Of a DNA stretch of 64,000 bases, positions 1 to 9,061 are shown piece after piece; the stretch's first letter is position 1; the number at the start of each line of letters is the position of its first letter. The DNA is taken from the NCBI GenBank assembly GCA_964627665.1, contig CAZVKG010000004.1, forward strand, positions 1 through 64,000, in the 5' to 3' direction. The notes below the pieces were generated by a model that did no database searches, was not told where the DNA came from, and saw nothing but the letters and a program-made list of their open reading frames with translations. The translations under genes and the position numbers were made by a program. The stretch is from UBA1351 sp964627665 (GTDB taxonomy: Bacteria > Bacillota > Clostridia > Lachnospirales > Vallitaleaceae).

Positions 1-26
1 GCAAGCCTCATTTATCAAGGCTTTAT

Positions 27-707
27 TCACTGATTTCTGCTGGGAAAGTTGAGTTTATAATAATCGTAATCTGCCGGAAAATATTCCTTCACATCTACTG
101 ATACCTTTTTGAACAATTTAAATCTTACATAATTCTGAATATCTGGCGTAGGTTTATTTTTTGATTTTATTGATTTGTAAAATTTTTCTGTTTCTCCTTG
201 AAGCATCCTCTTTAATTTGTCTGCAACTTTATCGCTAACTTCCCATTCTGGTGTTAAATAGGGTATTTCAGAAACAATCTCAGGGCCTGGACCAAATGTA
301 AATCTCATAGCTTTTATAGTTGACTCCATTCCCGAACTCGCATTAGATATCAGCATTAGCTTTTTATCAAAGAACTGAGGTCTATGATTAATATAAGCAA
401 AACGATCAATCAAATTTTTCATTATCCAGCTTACATTGTGAACATAACTAGGTGATACAAGTATAATACCATCAGAGTTATCAATTTTCTTTTTCAATAT
501 AGTAAATTCATCCTTAATTGGACATGTTTCTATTCCTTTTTTTACACACATGAAACAGCCAATACATGGTTTTAAATCAATATTTTTCAAAAATATATAC
601 TCAAACGTTAGCTCTTCATATTTTGATAGCAAGCTCTCTACTTTTTTAGCAACTTCATATCCTTTACCTTTTCCCTTAGGACTGCCAATAATTGTAGTTA
701 TTTTCAT
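27..707 (-). CDS. NAD(P)H-dependent flavodoxin-fold oxidoreductase (iron-sulfur flavoprotein-like)
   Basis: 226 aa. The N-terminus (MKITTIIGSPKGKGKG) is the phosphate-binding loop of the flavodoxin-like FMN reductase fold. It is followed by a cysteine cluster near residues 48-63 (CIGCFMCVKKGIETC), as in the iron-sulfur flavoprotein branch of the NADPH-dependent FMN reductase family, and by the typical SPSYVHNVSWIMKNLIDR segment that lines the FMN site. It is probably a cytoplasmic FMN (possibly 4Fe-4S) electron-transfer or quinone/nitro reductase; the substrate is unknown. The start overlaps the stop of the upstream TetR gene (ATGA), so the two are translationally coupled and the TetR protein is likely its regulator. 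The C-terminal 60 residues are lysine-rich and not recognised. Confidence 0.8.
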   Translation of the reverse strand: MKITTIIGSPKGKGKGYEVAKKVESLLSKYEELTFEYIFLKNIDLKPCIGCFMCVKKGIETCPIKDEFTILKKKIDNSDGIILVSPSYVHNVSWIMKNLIDRFAYINHRPQFFDKKLMLISNASSGMESTIKAMRFTFGPGPEIVSEIPYLTPEWEVSDKVADKLKRMLQGETEKFYKSIKSKNKPTPDIQNYVRFKLFKKVSVDVKEYFPADYDYYKLNFPSRNQ

Positions 708-1288
708 TTAAATTCCTTCCTTAATATCTGGTCAATAAGAATATCTAATATTTTTTCTCTGTCGTTTTTACAATAAAAGTCTAACCCTGATTGCTCTTTA
801 AAAAATGTACTTCTCAAAAAAATACTTTGAACCGTTGCAATTTGTTGTTGAACTAAAATTTTTAATTGAGTTTCAGACAATTCTTCTTTGTAATAAGTTT
901 CTAATTGATGATAGATTGTTCCAAAAAGTTGGCTACTATTATCTTTAGGATCCGGATTTTCCAAATCATTCAACACTGAAACTCTTGATATACCTGGATT
1001 ATTAACTATAAATTCAGCCGCATTTTTTATACTTACTCTAATACGTTCTTCAGTTGATAAATTATCGAATTCATCAATTGTCGTTGAACCATGTATGACT
1101 TGACTTATATATCTATTGATCGCTATGTTAATTAAATTTTGCTTTGTTTGAAAATGATAATTAATGACACTAACTGCTATATCTGCATTTTTTGCAATCA
1201 TTCGCATTGAAACATCACTTACCTTTTTCTCTTTTTTCAAGAATTCAATCGTGACCTCAATAATTCTTTCTTTTACATTTGTTTTCAT
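704..1288 (-). CDS. TetR/AcrR family transcriptional regulator
   Basis: 194 aa when started at the ATG that follows an AGGAGG site; an upstream GTG at 1294 lies inside that site and is unlikely. The N-terminal 50 residues form the TetR helix-turn-helix (IAKNADIAVSVINYHFQTKQNL). The C-terminal ligand-binding half is not assignable to a known inducer. It overlaps the flavoprotein gene downstream by ATGA, so both form one two-gene unit behind the promoter at 1332-1360. Expected to repress its own unit by binding the imperfect repeat at 1307-1336. Confidence 0.85.
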   Translation of the reverse strand: MKTNVKERIIEVTIEFLKKEKKVSDVSMRMIAKNADIAVSVINYHFQTKQNLINIAINRYISQVIHGSTTIDEFDNLSTEERIRVSIKNAAEFIVNNPGISRVSVLNDLENPDPKDNSSQLFGTIYHQLETYYKEELSETQLKILVQQQIATVQSIFLRSTFFKEQSGLDFYCKNDREKILDILIDQILRKEFK

Positions 1289-1306
1289 TGACACCTCCTA
1301 TAGTAC

Positions 1307-1360
1307 ATTGTTCTAAACACCGTTCTATTAAACAATACACTAGATGCTTTTTTTTGTCAA
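1307..1360 (-). promoter_or_regulatory. Promoter and candidate TetR operator of the flavoprotein unit
   Basis: On the minus strand a perfect -35 TTGACA (1355-1360) is followed after 17 nt by a -10-like TATTGT (1332-1337). The 30 bp at 1307-1336 form an imperfect inverted repeat (10 of 15 positions pair, outer ends ATTGTT/AACAAT) covering the -10 and start site, a normal place for a TetR-family operator. Assignment to the neighbouring regulator is inference. Confidence 0.5.
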
Positions 1361-1441
1361 CACTGAAATGTATCGTTTTATCCTAGCCATTAGTATGCTC
1401 ATATTCCAAGTACCTGCTCAGAGGTATAAACAAGCAATGCA

Positions 1442-2044
1442 CTATCTAGCAAGTCCTGTCTCTAATAGTCTACATACACCTAACAGAGCCTCTCCATAAT
1501 TTTCTTCGTTTTCCAATGGATATTTTTCAACATTCATTGTTACAGTGGTAAGGATAAATGCAGCTGCTTTTACATCAATTTCTTCTCGAAACACATGATC
1601 TTGAATATAGGCGTTAATAAGTTCCTGAAAAATTTCCATTGTATCCGGTATCATCTGTGAAAGAATTTCATCTTTTACTTCTTGGGATGTTTCTTTCAGA
1701 AATCGTTCTTTAAGGGCAAGCATTGTTTCATCTTTCTTTTCAAACTGTTCAGCTTTTATGACCATTTGAGAAAGTAATTGCAAAAAAGACAGATTTTTTT
1801 TCTTTTTTATTTCATTCATCAGCTCTTTCTTCTTGTCAATACCCAAATCGCTAAACATATATTTGAATAAATCATCTTTATTGGAAAAATATTGATAAAA
1901 ACTGCCTTTAGGTATTTTTGCAAGCGCAACTATACGATCAATGGTCACATCCTTATAATGGTTCTGGGAAAAAACGTCTTTAGCTCCTTCAAGAATTCGT
2001 TGCCGCTTTTCTTCTGACAAATTAAAAAAAGTTTGTTTAGGCAT
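1442..2044 (-). CDS. TetR/AcrR family transcriptional regulator
   Basis: 200 aa. The N-terminal DNA-binding domain is clear (VTIDRIVALAKIPKGSFYQYF, residues about 33-53), preceded by the usual first helix (RILEGAKDVFSQNHYKD). The start is supported by a GGAGG site 9 nt upstream. It lies directly downstream of a small membrane protein gene (37 nt gap) and is probably co-transcribed with it from the promoter at 2537-2565, whose start site is covered by two tandem palindromes. The architecture suggests an autorepressed pair in which the regulator controls the membrane protein. Inducer unknown. Confidence 0.85.
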   Translation of the reverse strand: MPKQTFFNLSEEKRQRILEGAKDVFSQNHYKDVTIDRIVALAKIPKGSFYQYFSNKDDLFKYMFSDLGIDKKKELMNEIKKKKNLSFLQLLSQMVIKAEQFEKKDETMLALKERFLKETSQEVKDEILSQMIPDTMEIFQELINAYIQDHVFREEIDVKAAAFILTTVTMNVEKYPLENEENYGEALLGVCRLLETGLAR

Positions 2045-2080
2045 ATATATTTTCCTCCAAATTCTTTTTCGCGGTTATTT

Positions 2081-2485
2081 TTAATAGAAAAACAATCCTA
2101 GTAAAATAAATACGATCGACATCATTAGCACAGAAATCGTGAGTCGCATTTTCTTTTTTGGATTGTTTAGCGTATTTGAAGCAAATGTTCTGAATTTTTC
2201 ATAGTTAAACAATAAGGCGGATATTTTCACGAGGGTCAATGACAAGATTGTCGCAATAATCCAACTTCCCTTTACATTTAATGAAAAGACTTTGTACCAC
2301 GTTAGAAGCACGAGTAAAACTCCGATTATTGCAACTCCGTAAATCCATTTGGGTTTTTTCTTTGAATACGCGTGATTCATTTCCCATCGATTCCATTTGT
2401 CGCCAAAGCCAACCATGAGGATTCGAGTAATGATACCTAAAGTAGCCCAAGCGAAACATAAATAACTAAAATAATTAAAATCCAT
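2081..2485 (-). CDS. Small integral membrane protein, unknown function
   Basis: 134 aa, starting at the ATG at 2485, which has AAAGGAGAT 7 nt upstream. Longer in-frame starts (up to 2551) would lie in the promoter and operator and are rejected. Four hydrophobic helices are visible: about residues 3-25, 48-68, 74-95 and 113-134. Length and topology are those of a small four-helix membrane protein; I do not recognise the family with confidence. Being co-transcribed with a TetR repressor suggests an inducible membrane function, possibly export or stress related, but that is only inference. Confidence 0.65.
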   Translation of the reverse strand: MDFNYFSYLCFAWATLGIITRILMVGFGDKWNRWEMNHAYSKKKPKWIYGVAIIGVLLVLLTWYKVFSLNVKGSWIIATILSLTLVKISALLFNYEKFRTFASNTLNNPKKKMRLTISVLMMSIVFILLGLFFY

Positions 2486-2506
2486 TGATAACATCTCCTT
2501 TATAAT

Positions 2507-2536
2507 ATGACTATTAGTCATGTGACTTATAGTCAT
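2507..2536. promoter_or_regulatory. Two tandem 15-bp TetR-type palindromes
   Basis: Positions 2507-2521 read ATGACTATTAGTCAT, a perfect 7-1-7 palindrome. Positions 2522-2536 (GTGACTTATAGTCAT) are a near-copy with one mismatched end. Together they cover the first 30 bases downstream of the -10 box at 2537-2542, so a bound repressor would block initiation. The TetR gene at 1442-2044 is the obvious candidate to bind here. Confidence 0.65.
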
Positions 2537-2565
2537 ATTATAGTCTGTCATTTAAACTCTGTCAA
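2537..2565 (-). promoter_or_regulatory. Consensus sigma-A promoter of the membrane protein-TetR unit
   Basis: On the minus strand TTGACA (2560-2565), a 17-nt spacer and TATAAT (2537-2542): a full consensus promoter. The -35 box overlaps the stop codon of the upstream beta-lactamase-fold gene, so the two units are tightly packed. Confidence 0.75.
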
Positions 2566-3647
2566 TTATTTTTATTCTTGTACTTATACAATTGATTAAC
2601 AACATTAAGCAACATAAATCGAATTCCTTTTCTTTCAAATGAAGAGTCATTAAAGCATCCAATGATATATGCATCTTTTTCTTGATGATAAAACATAAAC
2701 GAACCTGTTACCCCTAAAACCCCCCAGGAATTAAATTTTTTAGGCATTAACAAAGGCACAGTTTTAATCTTCCAAATCCCGTATCCATAATCAATTCCAA
2801 CCCCAAGTCTAACACAAGCATTCTTCATTTCTTCAAGAGTATTTTTTGTTACTATTTTATAGTGTACTAAAGCTTTCATGAATTTAAGCAAGTCTTCACT
2901 AGTAGCCACTACACCTCCCCCGGCGTAGTCAAGACTAGCATACCCCTTAATATCATTTAATCTGGTTTCACGGATAAAAAAGTCGGCAGTAGGAAACTGA
3001 GACTTTTCTGCCGGATCTGAATATTGATTCATATATGAGTGTCTCATGTCAAGCGGTTCAAAAATATATTTCGTTAATGTTACATGAAATGGTTCACCTG
3101 TAATGTTTTCGATTATTAAACCAAGTAAATGGTAATTTGTATCTGTATATTCAAATCCTTTACCTGGAGGAAAATGAGGTCTTCCATTTTCTTTCACCCA
3201 TTCTATTGCTTCTCTAGGTGTTATAATTAGATTTTTATCCTTAATAAGTTCATCCAATAGAGCCCAAAAATTGTCAGTCAATCCCGATGTTTGATTTAGC
3301 AGATGTTTAATTCTAATCTCATCAGTATAGTCCTTCCCTTTGTATATATGCAAATTATTCAGCACTCCATACTCCAAGTATTCAGTAATTTTATCATCAT
3401 ATGACAGCTTTTTCTTGTCTACTAATATACCAATAATTACTGCAGTAAATAACTTACCTACGCTAGCCATATAGATTGGTTGCTGGGGGTTGGCGGGCAT
3501 ATTATTCGTAAATCCTTCTGCAATATTTATATGAACACCGTTTCTTTCCGAATGAACTAATAAATAAGCATTTTTAATTTTACTATCTTTTTGCACTTGT
3601 TTTCTAAATGAATTTTCTACTGATGCTGTCAAATTATTTATTTTCAT
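2562..3647 (-). CDS. Serine hydrolase, beta-lactamase/penicillin-binding-protein fold (beta-lactamase family, class C-like)
   Basis: 361 aa, starting at ATG 3647 with AAAGGAG upstream; a longer frame to 3767 would run into the preceding oxidoreductase gene and is not used. The SxxK motif (SVGK, about residue 61) and a tyrosine motif in YTDTNYHLLGLI (about residue 166) match the beta-lactamase-related serine hydrolase family (PF00144). No signal peptide or lipobox is visible, so it may be a cytoplasmic esterase or peptidase and not a resistance enzyme. It lies 13 nt downstream of the FAD oxidoreductase gene and is probably the last gene of that TetR-led operon. Substrate unknown. Confidence 0.8.
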   Translation of the reverse strand: MKINNLTASVENSFRKQVQKDSKIKNAYLLVHSERNGVHINIAEGFTNNMPANPQQPIYMASVGKLFTAVIIGILVDKKKLSYDDKITEYLEYGVLNNLHIYKGKDYTDEIRIKHLLNQTSGLTDNFWALLDELIKDKNLIITPREAIEWVKENGRPHFPPGKGFEYTDTNYHLLGLIIENITGEPFHVTLTKYIFEPLDMRHSYMNQYSDPAEKSQFPTADFFIRETRLNDIKGYASLDYAGGGVVATSEDLLKFMKALVHYKIVTKNTLEEMKNACVRLGVGIDYGYGIWKIKTVPLLMPKKFNSWGVLGVTGSFMFYHQEKDAYIIGCFNDSSFERKGIRFMLLNVVNQLYKYKNKNN

Positions 3648-3660
3648 TCTCAATTCTCCT

Positions 3661-5157
3661 TTACATAGAAAATTCTTGTTTTTCTTTCTTACAAAGTCGC
3701 ATGATTGTATCTTTTCCTGTAATAAGTGCAACAGGCAGACCACCAGGAGGCTGTAACCATTGACCACTCAAAACCAAATTATTAAGGCCTCTGATTTGTC
3801 CTGTGTGGGCCAGTGACTTGCCTTTTAGTGTGGGCCAAAAAGCCATAAAAGCACCGCGATAAGCATTACAATATTGTTTATAGGTTTGCGGACTGGCCAC
3901 ATCAAGTAACTTAAGCCTGCCAACCATCTCTGGAAAACGCACTTCCATGGATCTGATTACCTCCTGCCCTATTCGCTTCTTTTCTTTATTGTAAGCTTCC
4001 TTATCTTGTGCCATTCTTTCCCAATTTTCTAGTTCTGGCTCAAACTGGTTGATGGCAACAGTAATCGCTGTATAGCCCACAGGAGCAAACTCAGACTCGT
4101 AACCGTAATGAGTCATTTGTAAATATTCTGTCGGTTTTCGGTTCTGTTCTATCGCCAATGCGTCAACAGGAAATTTAAGTGTCCTTGGCATTTCCTGCAT
4201 AGTACCCTCGTAACCAACCCCCACATAAATATTAGAAGCTAATGGGTATTTATCCGGATTTCTGAATCTCTTCTGAAATTTTGGATCGAGGTACTCTCCC
4301 TTAAGCAATTTATCATACAACACCTTTGCATCGCAGGCTGCAATAAAATAGTCGGCTACAAAAGTTTTACTATTACTACAGGTCACTTTCTTCACTAAAT
4401 CTCCTTTGATTTCTAACTCCATTGCCTCACAGGAAGTCTCAATATTTCCACCGAGGGCAAGATACTTTTCTTCCATCCGCCTTGCAAGAGCCCTTGAACC
4501 CCCTGAAGGAATAGAAGATTGGCCTCCCGTAAAAGTTCCGAGCGGAAAAATTATCGATACAGCACTGTAATCACCTTCAGGCATGAAGGCGGACAATGCT
4601 TTTTTAAGCGCCGGATGTTCAAATTTACCCGCCAGATCCTGGACACTTAATCTACTGTATTTCTGCAAGACTGGGCCAACATCTTTCATCGAAAGCATAT
4701 ACTTAATCTTTTCAATTAAATTCATCATATCCATTGGTTTCTCGATAGGAAAATTAAATGCATGCAATTTGCTGATATCATTGCAGAATTCTTCAATCAT
4801 CTCTTTATCTTTTGGTGATATTTCCAGCCAGCTTACTTTTAATCTATCAAGATCTCGGTAAAAATGAACTGTCACGCCTTCATACTCAAAAGCCATGAAG
4901 CTTTCAGGCTCATAAATTTCCACTTCTTCAAGGGCACCTACAGTGTTCCATAATTCTCGGATGGAGGTTCCTTCTTTTGTCCCTACTAGCCAATGGATGC
5001 AACCATCAATATGATAACCCTGTCGATCCCAGCCAGTACATTCTCCACCTAAAGTATGGTTCTTTTCCAAAATAACGCTGTCAAAACCATTTTTTTGAGC
5101 AAATATACCTGCGCTTAACCCCGCGACTCCTCCACCAATAATGACAATTTTCTTCAT
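3661..5157 (-). CDS. FAD-dependent oxidoreductase of the phytoene desaturase/amine oxidase-like family
   Basis: 498 aa. It begins with a dinucleotide-binding motif (IVIIGGGVAGLSAGIFAQ, residues 4-21) followed by the family's VILEKNHTLGGECTGW stretch that contacts FAD. The C-terminal GLNNLVLSGQWLQPPGGLP is the second FAD motif of carotenoid desaturase/retinol saturase-like proteins (CrtI/RetSat type). No carotenoid genes are nearby, so it is probably a general oxidoreductase of this family and not a pigment enzyme. The start codon overlaps the TetR stop (TAATG), giving translational coupling. Downstream is the beta-lactamase-fold gene, 13 nt away. Confidence 0.75.
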   Translation of the reverse strand: MKKIVIIGGGVAGLSAGIFAQKNGFDSVILEKNHTLGGECTGWDRQGYHIDGCIHWLVGTKEGTSIRELWNTVGALEEVEIYEPESFMAFEYEGVTVHFYRDLDRLKVSWLEISPKDKEMIEEFCNDISKLHAFNFPIEKPMDMMNLIEKIKYMLSMKDVGPVLQKYSRLSVQDLAGKFEHPALKKALSAFMPEGDYSAVSIIFPLGTFTGGQSSIPSGGSRALARRMEEKYLALGGNIETSCEAMELEIKGDLVKKVTCSNSKTFVADYFIAACDAKVLYDKLLKGEYLDPKFQKRFRNPDKYPLASNIYVGVGYEGTMQEMPRTLKFPVDALAIEQNRKPTEYLQMTHYGYESEFAPVGYTAITVAINQFEPELENWERMAQDKEAYNKEKKRIGQEVIRSMEVRFPEMVGRLKLLDVASPQTYKQYCNAYRGAFMAFWPTLKGKSLAHTGQIRGLNNLVLSGQWLQPPGGLPVALITGKDTIMRLCKKEKQEFSM

Positions 5158-5732
5158 TACAAATCCTCCTTTCTTTTTATTTGTTCTGCTAGCAATACGT
5201 CCTCTCCCACCTCCATAAGCAACTTGTCAAGCTCTTGATGGTCGAGCCATGAAGGGATATGGCCGTTGGCCACCATAACTGAAAGTCCCATCTGAAAGAT
5301 TCGTAATTTCAGTAACAAGCGTTTCCGTTCCTTAATCGTCCAGCCTCGCATAGCTTCATCTTCAGCCATTGCCTCAAGCAAGGTACTCTCTATTGTTTCA
5401 TAAGAACTCATATATGGATTAGGCTGTATTGCTAACTCCCGAAACAATATCGGATACTCATGAGCAAATTCCAAACTGGCTTTTCCAATCTTTTCAAACA
5501 TACTTTGTCCTTTTTGCTTTGCAAACAATTCATCCGATATAATAAACACCTGTTGTACGACAGCTTTTACCAAATCATCAATAGTATCAAAATTAACATA
5601 AATTGGAGCGACCGAACAGTTAAGCTGATTCGCCACACTTCGAGCAGTAATTCCAGAAAAGCCCTTTTCTTTAGCGATTTCTAAAGCAGCATTCACAATA
5701 GCGTTTTTATCAAATTTTGTTTTTGGTGGCAT
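5157..5732 (-). CDS. TetR/AcrR family transcriptional regulator
   Basis: 191 aa. The N-terminal helix-turn-helix is clear (ITARSVANQLNCSVAPIYVN, residues 23-42), with the C-terminal half resembling TetR_C/WHG-type ligand domains. The ATG is preceded by AAGGAGATG at good spacing. It leads an operon with the FAD oxidoreductase (TAATG overlap) and the beta-lactamase-fold gene. Direct repeats at 5751-5774 upstream of its start codon are candidate operators for autoregulation. Confidence 0.85.
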   Translation of the reverse strand: MPPKTKFDKNAIVNAALEIAKEKGFSGITARSVANQLNCSVAPIYVNFDTIDDLVKAVVQQVFIISDELFAKQKGQSMFEKIGKASLEFAHEYPILFRELAIQPNPYMSSYETIESTLLEAMAEDEAMRGWTIKERKRLLLKLRIFQMGLSVMVANGHIPSWLDHQELDKLLMEVGEDVLLAEQIKRKEDL

Positions 5733-5750
5733 ATTAACATCTCCTTACAC

Positions 5751-5809
5751 TAAGTTATATTACTTAAGTTATATAATATAGTATAAGACTACACCCTAAT
5801 ACTAGTCAA
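5751..5809 (-). promoter_or_regulatory. Promoter with direct-repeat operator candidate for the TetR-oxidoreductase operon
   Basis: On the minus strand TTGACT (5804-5809) and TATACT (5780-5785) are separated by 18 nt. Downstream of the -10 are two identical 10-bp repeats, TAAGTTATAT at 5751-5760 and 5765-5774, with a 14-bp period; the second abuts an 8-bp palindrome ACTTAAGT. The rest of the gap to the ABC gene (5810-5956) shows nothing I can identify. Confidence 0.45.
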
Positions 5810-5956
5810 GTATAATTTGAAATTTGATTTGATATTTTCCAATGAATATCAGCAGTGGTAAGCATAAATAACATATAAAGACACGAACAATAATTGTCGA
5901 TAGTACGACAGAGGCTACAGGTTTTACTGTAATGCCACCGTCATAAGCGGATTGCC

Positions 5957-6712
5957 TTAAATACCTATTCGAAGCATTTCTTCTGAGACTTTATGAATTC
6001 TATCGTCGACGTTTTTTTCTTGATACTTAGACAGGAGCATTTCATTAATAATTTTTCCATCCTCTAAGAAAAAAATTTTTTCGGACATAGCGGCAACCTT
6101 AACATCATGCGTTACCAAAATGATTGTTGTTCCTAATGCGTTGATTTCCAACAAAATCTTCATAATCTCCTGAGATGATAATGAATTCAGTGCACCTGTC
6201 GGTTCATCCCCAAAAATAACACTGGGATTATTGATAAGCGCTCGGCAAATACCGGCGCGCTGCAACTGCCCACCCGATACTTGGGTAACATCGCGCATAC
6301 CTAACTCCGAAATCCCCATTGATGTCATCAATGCATCTGCACGCTGAAGGATTGCGTGCTTTTCATGCTTATTTTCTCGCATTGCCGGTAAAATGATATT
6401 ATCCAAGATGCTCAGGTTTTTTAAAAATGTAGGTTGTTGGAATACAAATCCCATCCGATTTCTTCTTAAATCGGCAAGGGATTTTTCTTTAAGGGTCGTT
6501 AACGCATGTTCTTCAAAAAAGATGTTTCCTGAATCAGCTTGGTCCATCCCACTTAAAACATACATTAATGTTGATTTTCCTGATCCGGAGGGTCCCATAA
6601 TCGTTACAAACTCTCCCTTTTGAATTTTTATGGATATATCATTTAGTATTGTTCTTTTGTCTTCTTTGTCACCAAAATGCTTTCTTATTTTTTCTCCATG
6701 TACTATTTTCAT
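5957..6712 (-). CDS. ABC transporter ATP-binding protein, MacB/LolD type
   Basis: 251 aa. Walker A GPSGSGKSTLMYVLSG (residues 39-54), signature VSGGQLQRAGICRAL (about 144-158) and Walker B VIFGDEPTGALN are all intact. The GALNSLSSQEIM sequence after Walker B is typical of ATPases that pair with FtsX-type permeases of the MacB/BceA/LolD group. It follows the FtsX-like permease by 3 nt and is the last gene of a TetR-permease-ATPase operon. The likely role is export of, or defence against, a peptide or amphiphilic compound at the cytoplasmic membrane. Confidence 0.9.
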   Translation of the reverse strand: MKIVHGEKIRKHFGDKEDKRTILNDISIKIQKGEFVTIMGPSGSGKSTLMYVLSGMDQADSGNIFFEEHALTTLKEKSLADLRRNRMGFVFQQPTFLKNLSILDNIILPAMRENKHEKHAILQRADALMTSMGISELGMRDVTQVSGGQLQRAGICRALINNPSVIFGDEPTGALNSLSSQEIMKILLEINALGTTIILVTHDVKVAAMSEKIFFLEDGKIINEMLLSKYQEKNVDDRIHKVSEEMLRIGI

Positions 6713-6715
6713 GAC

Positions 6716-9034
6716 TTACTCCTTTATACTTTGGGCTATATTAATATTTTTTATACTTTGTGTATTATATAGTGTTGCCAAACAGATGGTTGATAAAATG
6801 ATTAGTGGAGATATTATGTAAGTAAACAGTAAATGAATGTCAAAAGAAAATGACGTCACTCCAAAGGATGCAATCATAATACCAGCTACTTGTTCTCCAA
6901 CCAAGACTGATAATGTAACTCCTATAAAACAACTAATCAATGAAAGAAATAAAGTTTTTAATACGTATTGTTGCCGGATGTCTTGTGAGGAAAACCCAAT
7001 AGATTTCATAATCCCTATCGACATTCGATCTTTGGTAACTAACATTCGGACAAACAGGGATGTGACAAACAACATAATGAAAACCGATACAAATATTCCA
7101 ACTATTGATACTTTTTTTAATGATTGTACGGTGGTTCCAAATGTCATCTGAACATAACTATTAATATCTGAAATCTTTGCAAAGGAAAAGAGTTCTGAAT
7201 ATTGCTGGATATATGTTCCGAGCATTTTTTCATCCCGAAGTTCAACTCCGATAACACTCCACATTACAGCTTCATTATGATCTAAAAACGCTGCCTTTGC
7301 TGTTTTTCCACCATTAGTTATATCCGAATATATTCCACATATTTTTAGTTCCACCGGTTTTCCATCTTTAAGAATTAGGACTTGATCGCCGACTTGTTTA
7401 TCCAACTCCTCTGCATTTATATTGGAAAGAGCAATTTCATTGGGTTGAATCGGCATTCTTCCAGACGCATATGTCAGGGGAAACACTGAATGGTCTCCTG
7501 TTTCTATTTTTAGTTTTTGTTCCTCTCCTTCTGTTGAAATCACGGAGTAGGACCTTGTTGTGAGAATTACGTAATTTTGAATATAGGGATCTTTTTCTAA
7601 CGTTTCTTGAACAGTCTCAACCTTTTCAAGGATATTCTCGGTTTGTTGTATATCTACACGAATATCATATTCTCCAACACCCATATAAGAAATAAAATGT
7701 TCCGATGCGATTGTGTTATATAAGTTTATGGGAAGCGTCATTATAAATATGGATAAGAAGAGAACCATCACTAAGGTCAGATATATTCTCTTGCGTCCCA
7801 ATATATCTTTTATTGATAAAAACCCATTACTTCCTAGATATCGTGATTTACTTAAGAGGAATTTCCGATATATAGACGAATGTTCTTGAATCTCCCCATA
7901 ACGTATTGCTTCCATAACAGAAACCGACTTTATTCGATTAAGTATGTGGTAAACATATGCCATGATGATGAAGCAAATTGCTAATGCTCCTAAGATTCCT
8001 AATAAGATCTCTATGTTATTTTGTTCTTGAATACCCATATATAAGCGAATATCTTCAAGCAATAGTCCTTTTATAAACAAAGAAAGCACATAGCCAATAG
8101 CTGCTCCTCCAAAAGAAATCAGCGCATATTTTGCTAAATACAGCTTGATTATGTCCGCATTGTGCAATCCAACGGCTTTTAAAACACCAATTTCTCGATA
8201 TTCATCTTCCATCCGCGCTAATAGTGTAAAGCGAATACATAGGAAGGAAATAAATACCACAAGTATACTCATCAATAAAATGACGGCAATCATCAATCCA
8301 TCTGAAAGACCATTAATCATTTGGAATAAAGGATATGTCAGCGTCGGTCCATTCGATTCAAGTTCATTTCGAGTATAAAGAGATTCAAATGTTCCGATCT
8401 CGTCCATGTTATGTAATCGAAATTCAATTAAATATTCCATTTTACCTTTTGATTGAATTTTTTCAAAATCTTGCCCACTTATCAAAAACCTTTTGGATGA
8501 AGATAAGGGTGAATTCATTTGGGAATCTCGTAAGAAACCCTTCACGATAAATTTTTCTCCATATAAATCAAATGAATCTCCGACCTGTATCGATTGATCT
8601 TTCATATAATTTATGGGTGCATAGATTTCTCCCTCTTGTGGGCTGATTACCTGACCTTCAAGGTCTGTTAAAAAGTCAAAAAATTCTCCTTGCTTAACAA
8701 GACCGTTATCTTGTAACCCACCTTCAAATAATTCTCCATTAATAAGTGCATCCCCGGCCTCAAAGTTAACAAACTCCATAACCTGAAAGGCATCTACAGC
8801 GGCCGTTTCCTTGGCAAATTGATTTAATCTTTCAATATCAATATCACCTGAATGCATTTGCATAAAATGGGGAGTTGCACCATTTGTCATCAATAACTCA
8901 ATCGATCCTTTTAAATTAATAAAAAGGATGATGACAAGAGAAAAAAGCATGGCTGATACCATAATAAATAAAAATGTTGTTAGGGAAATAAATTTACTTT
9001 TCATAAAATCCCGAGTTATGATTCTTCTATACAT
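6716..9034 (-). CDS. ABC transporter permease with two FtsX domains
   Basis: 772 aa. A first membrane helix near residues 15-37 precedes a large external domain; three helices follow at about 252-360, then a linker, another single helix (about 415-438), a second external domain and three C-terminal helices. This duplicated FtsX layout is that of one-polypeptide permeases in MacB-like and BceB-like exporters. The segment MEDEYREIGVLKAVGLHNADI and the C-terminal MSIGIMKSIGFSSQDI are the two coupling-helix regions typical of FtsX domains. It lies between its TetR regulator (27 nt upstream) and the ATPase. Confidence 0.85.
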   Translation of the reverse strand: MYRRIITRDFMKSKFISLTTFLFIMVSAMLFSLVIILFINLKGSIELLMTNGATPHFMQMHSGDIDIERLNQFAKETAAVDAFQVMEFVNFEAGDALINGELFEGGLQDNGLVKQGEFFDFLTDLEGQVISPQEGEIYAPINYMKDQSIQVGDSFDLYGEKFIVKGFLRDSQMNSPLSSSKRFLISGQDFEKIQSKGKMEYLIEFRLHNMDEIGTFESLYTRNELESNGPTLTYPLFQMINGLSDGLMIAVILLMSILVVFISFLCIRFTLLARMEDEYREIGVLKAVGLHNADIIKLYLAKYALISFGGAAIGYVLSLFIKGLLLEDIRLYMGIQEQNNIEILLGILGALAICFIIMAYVYHILNRIKSVSVMEAIRYGEIQEHSSIYRKFLLSKSRYLGSNGFLSIKDILGRKRIYLTLVMVLFLSIFIMTLPINLYNTIASEHFISYMGVGEYDIRVDIQQTENILEKVETVQETLEKDPYIQNYVILTTRSYSVISTEGEEQKLKIETGDHSVFPLTYASGRMPIQPNEIALSNINAEELDKQVGDQVLILKDGKPVELKICGIYSDITNGGKTAKAAFLDHNEAVMWSVIGVELRDEKMLGTYIQQYSELFSFAKISDINSYVQMTFGTTVQSLKKVSIVGIFVSVFIMLFVTSLFVRMLVTKDRMSIGIMKSIGFSSQDIRQQYVLKTLFLSLISCFIGVTLSVLVGEQVAGIMIASFGVTSFSFDIHLLFTYIISPLIILSTICLATLYNTQSIKNINIAQSIKE

Positions 9035-9061
9035 ACGGATACTCCTTCTTTAGTTAATTCA

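Noticed and set aside
3..23. Hairpin AAGCCT/AGGCTT after the first flavoprotein gene
   Set aside because: Only 6 bp and no U-run within the window; the sequence beyond the edge would be needed.
2485..2551. Longer N-terminus for the small membrane protein
   Set aside because: It would be encoded by the operator and promoter; the ATG at 2485 fits the ribosome binding site and the first helix.
5810..5956. Possible small gene or RNA in the gap before the ABC ATPase gene
   Set aside because: No ribosome binding site, open frame or clear hairpin found.
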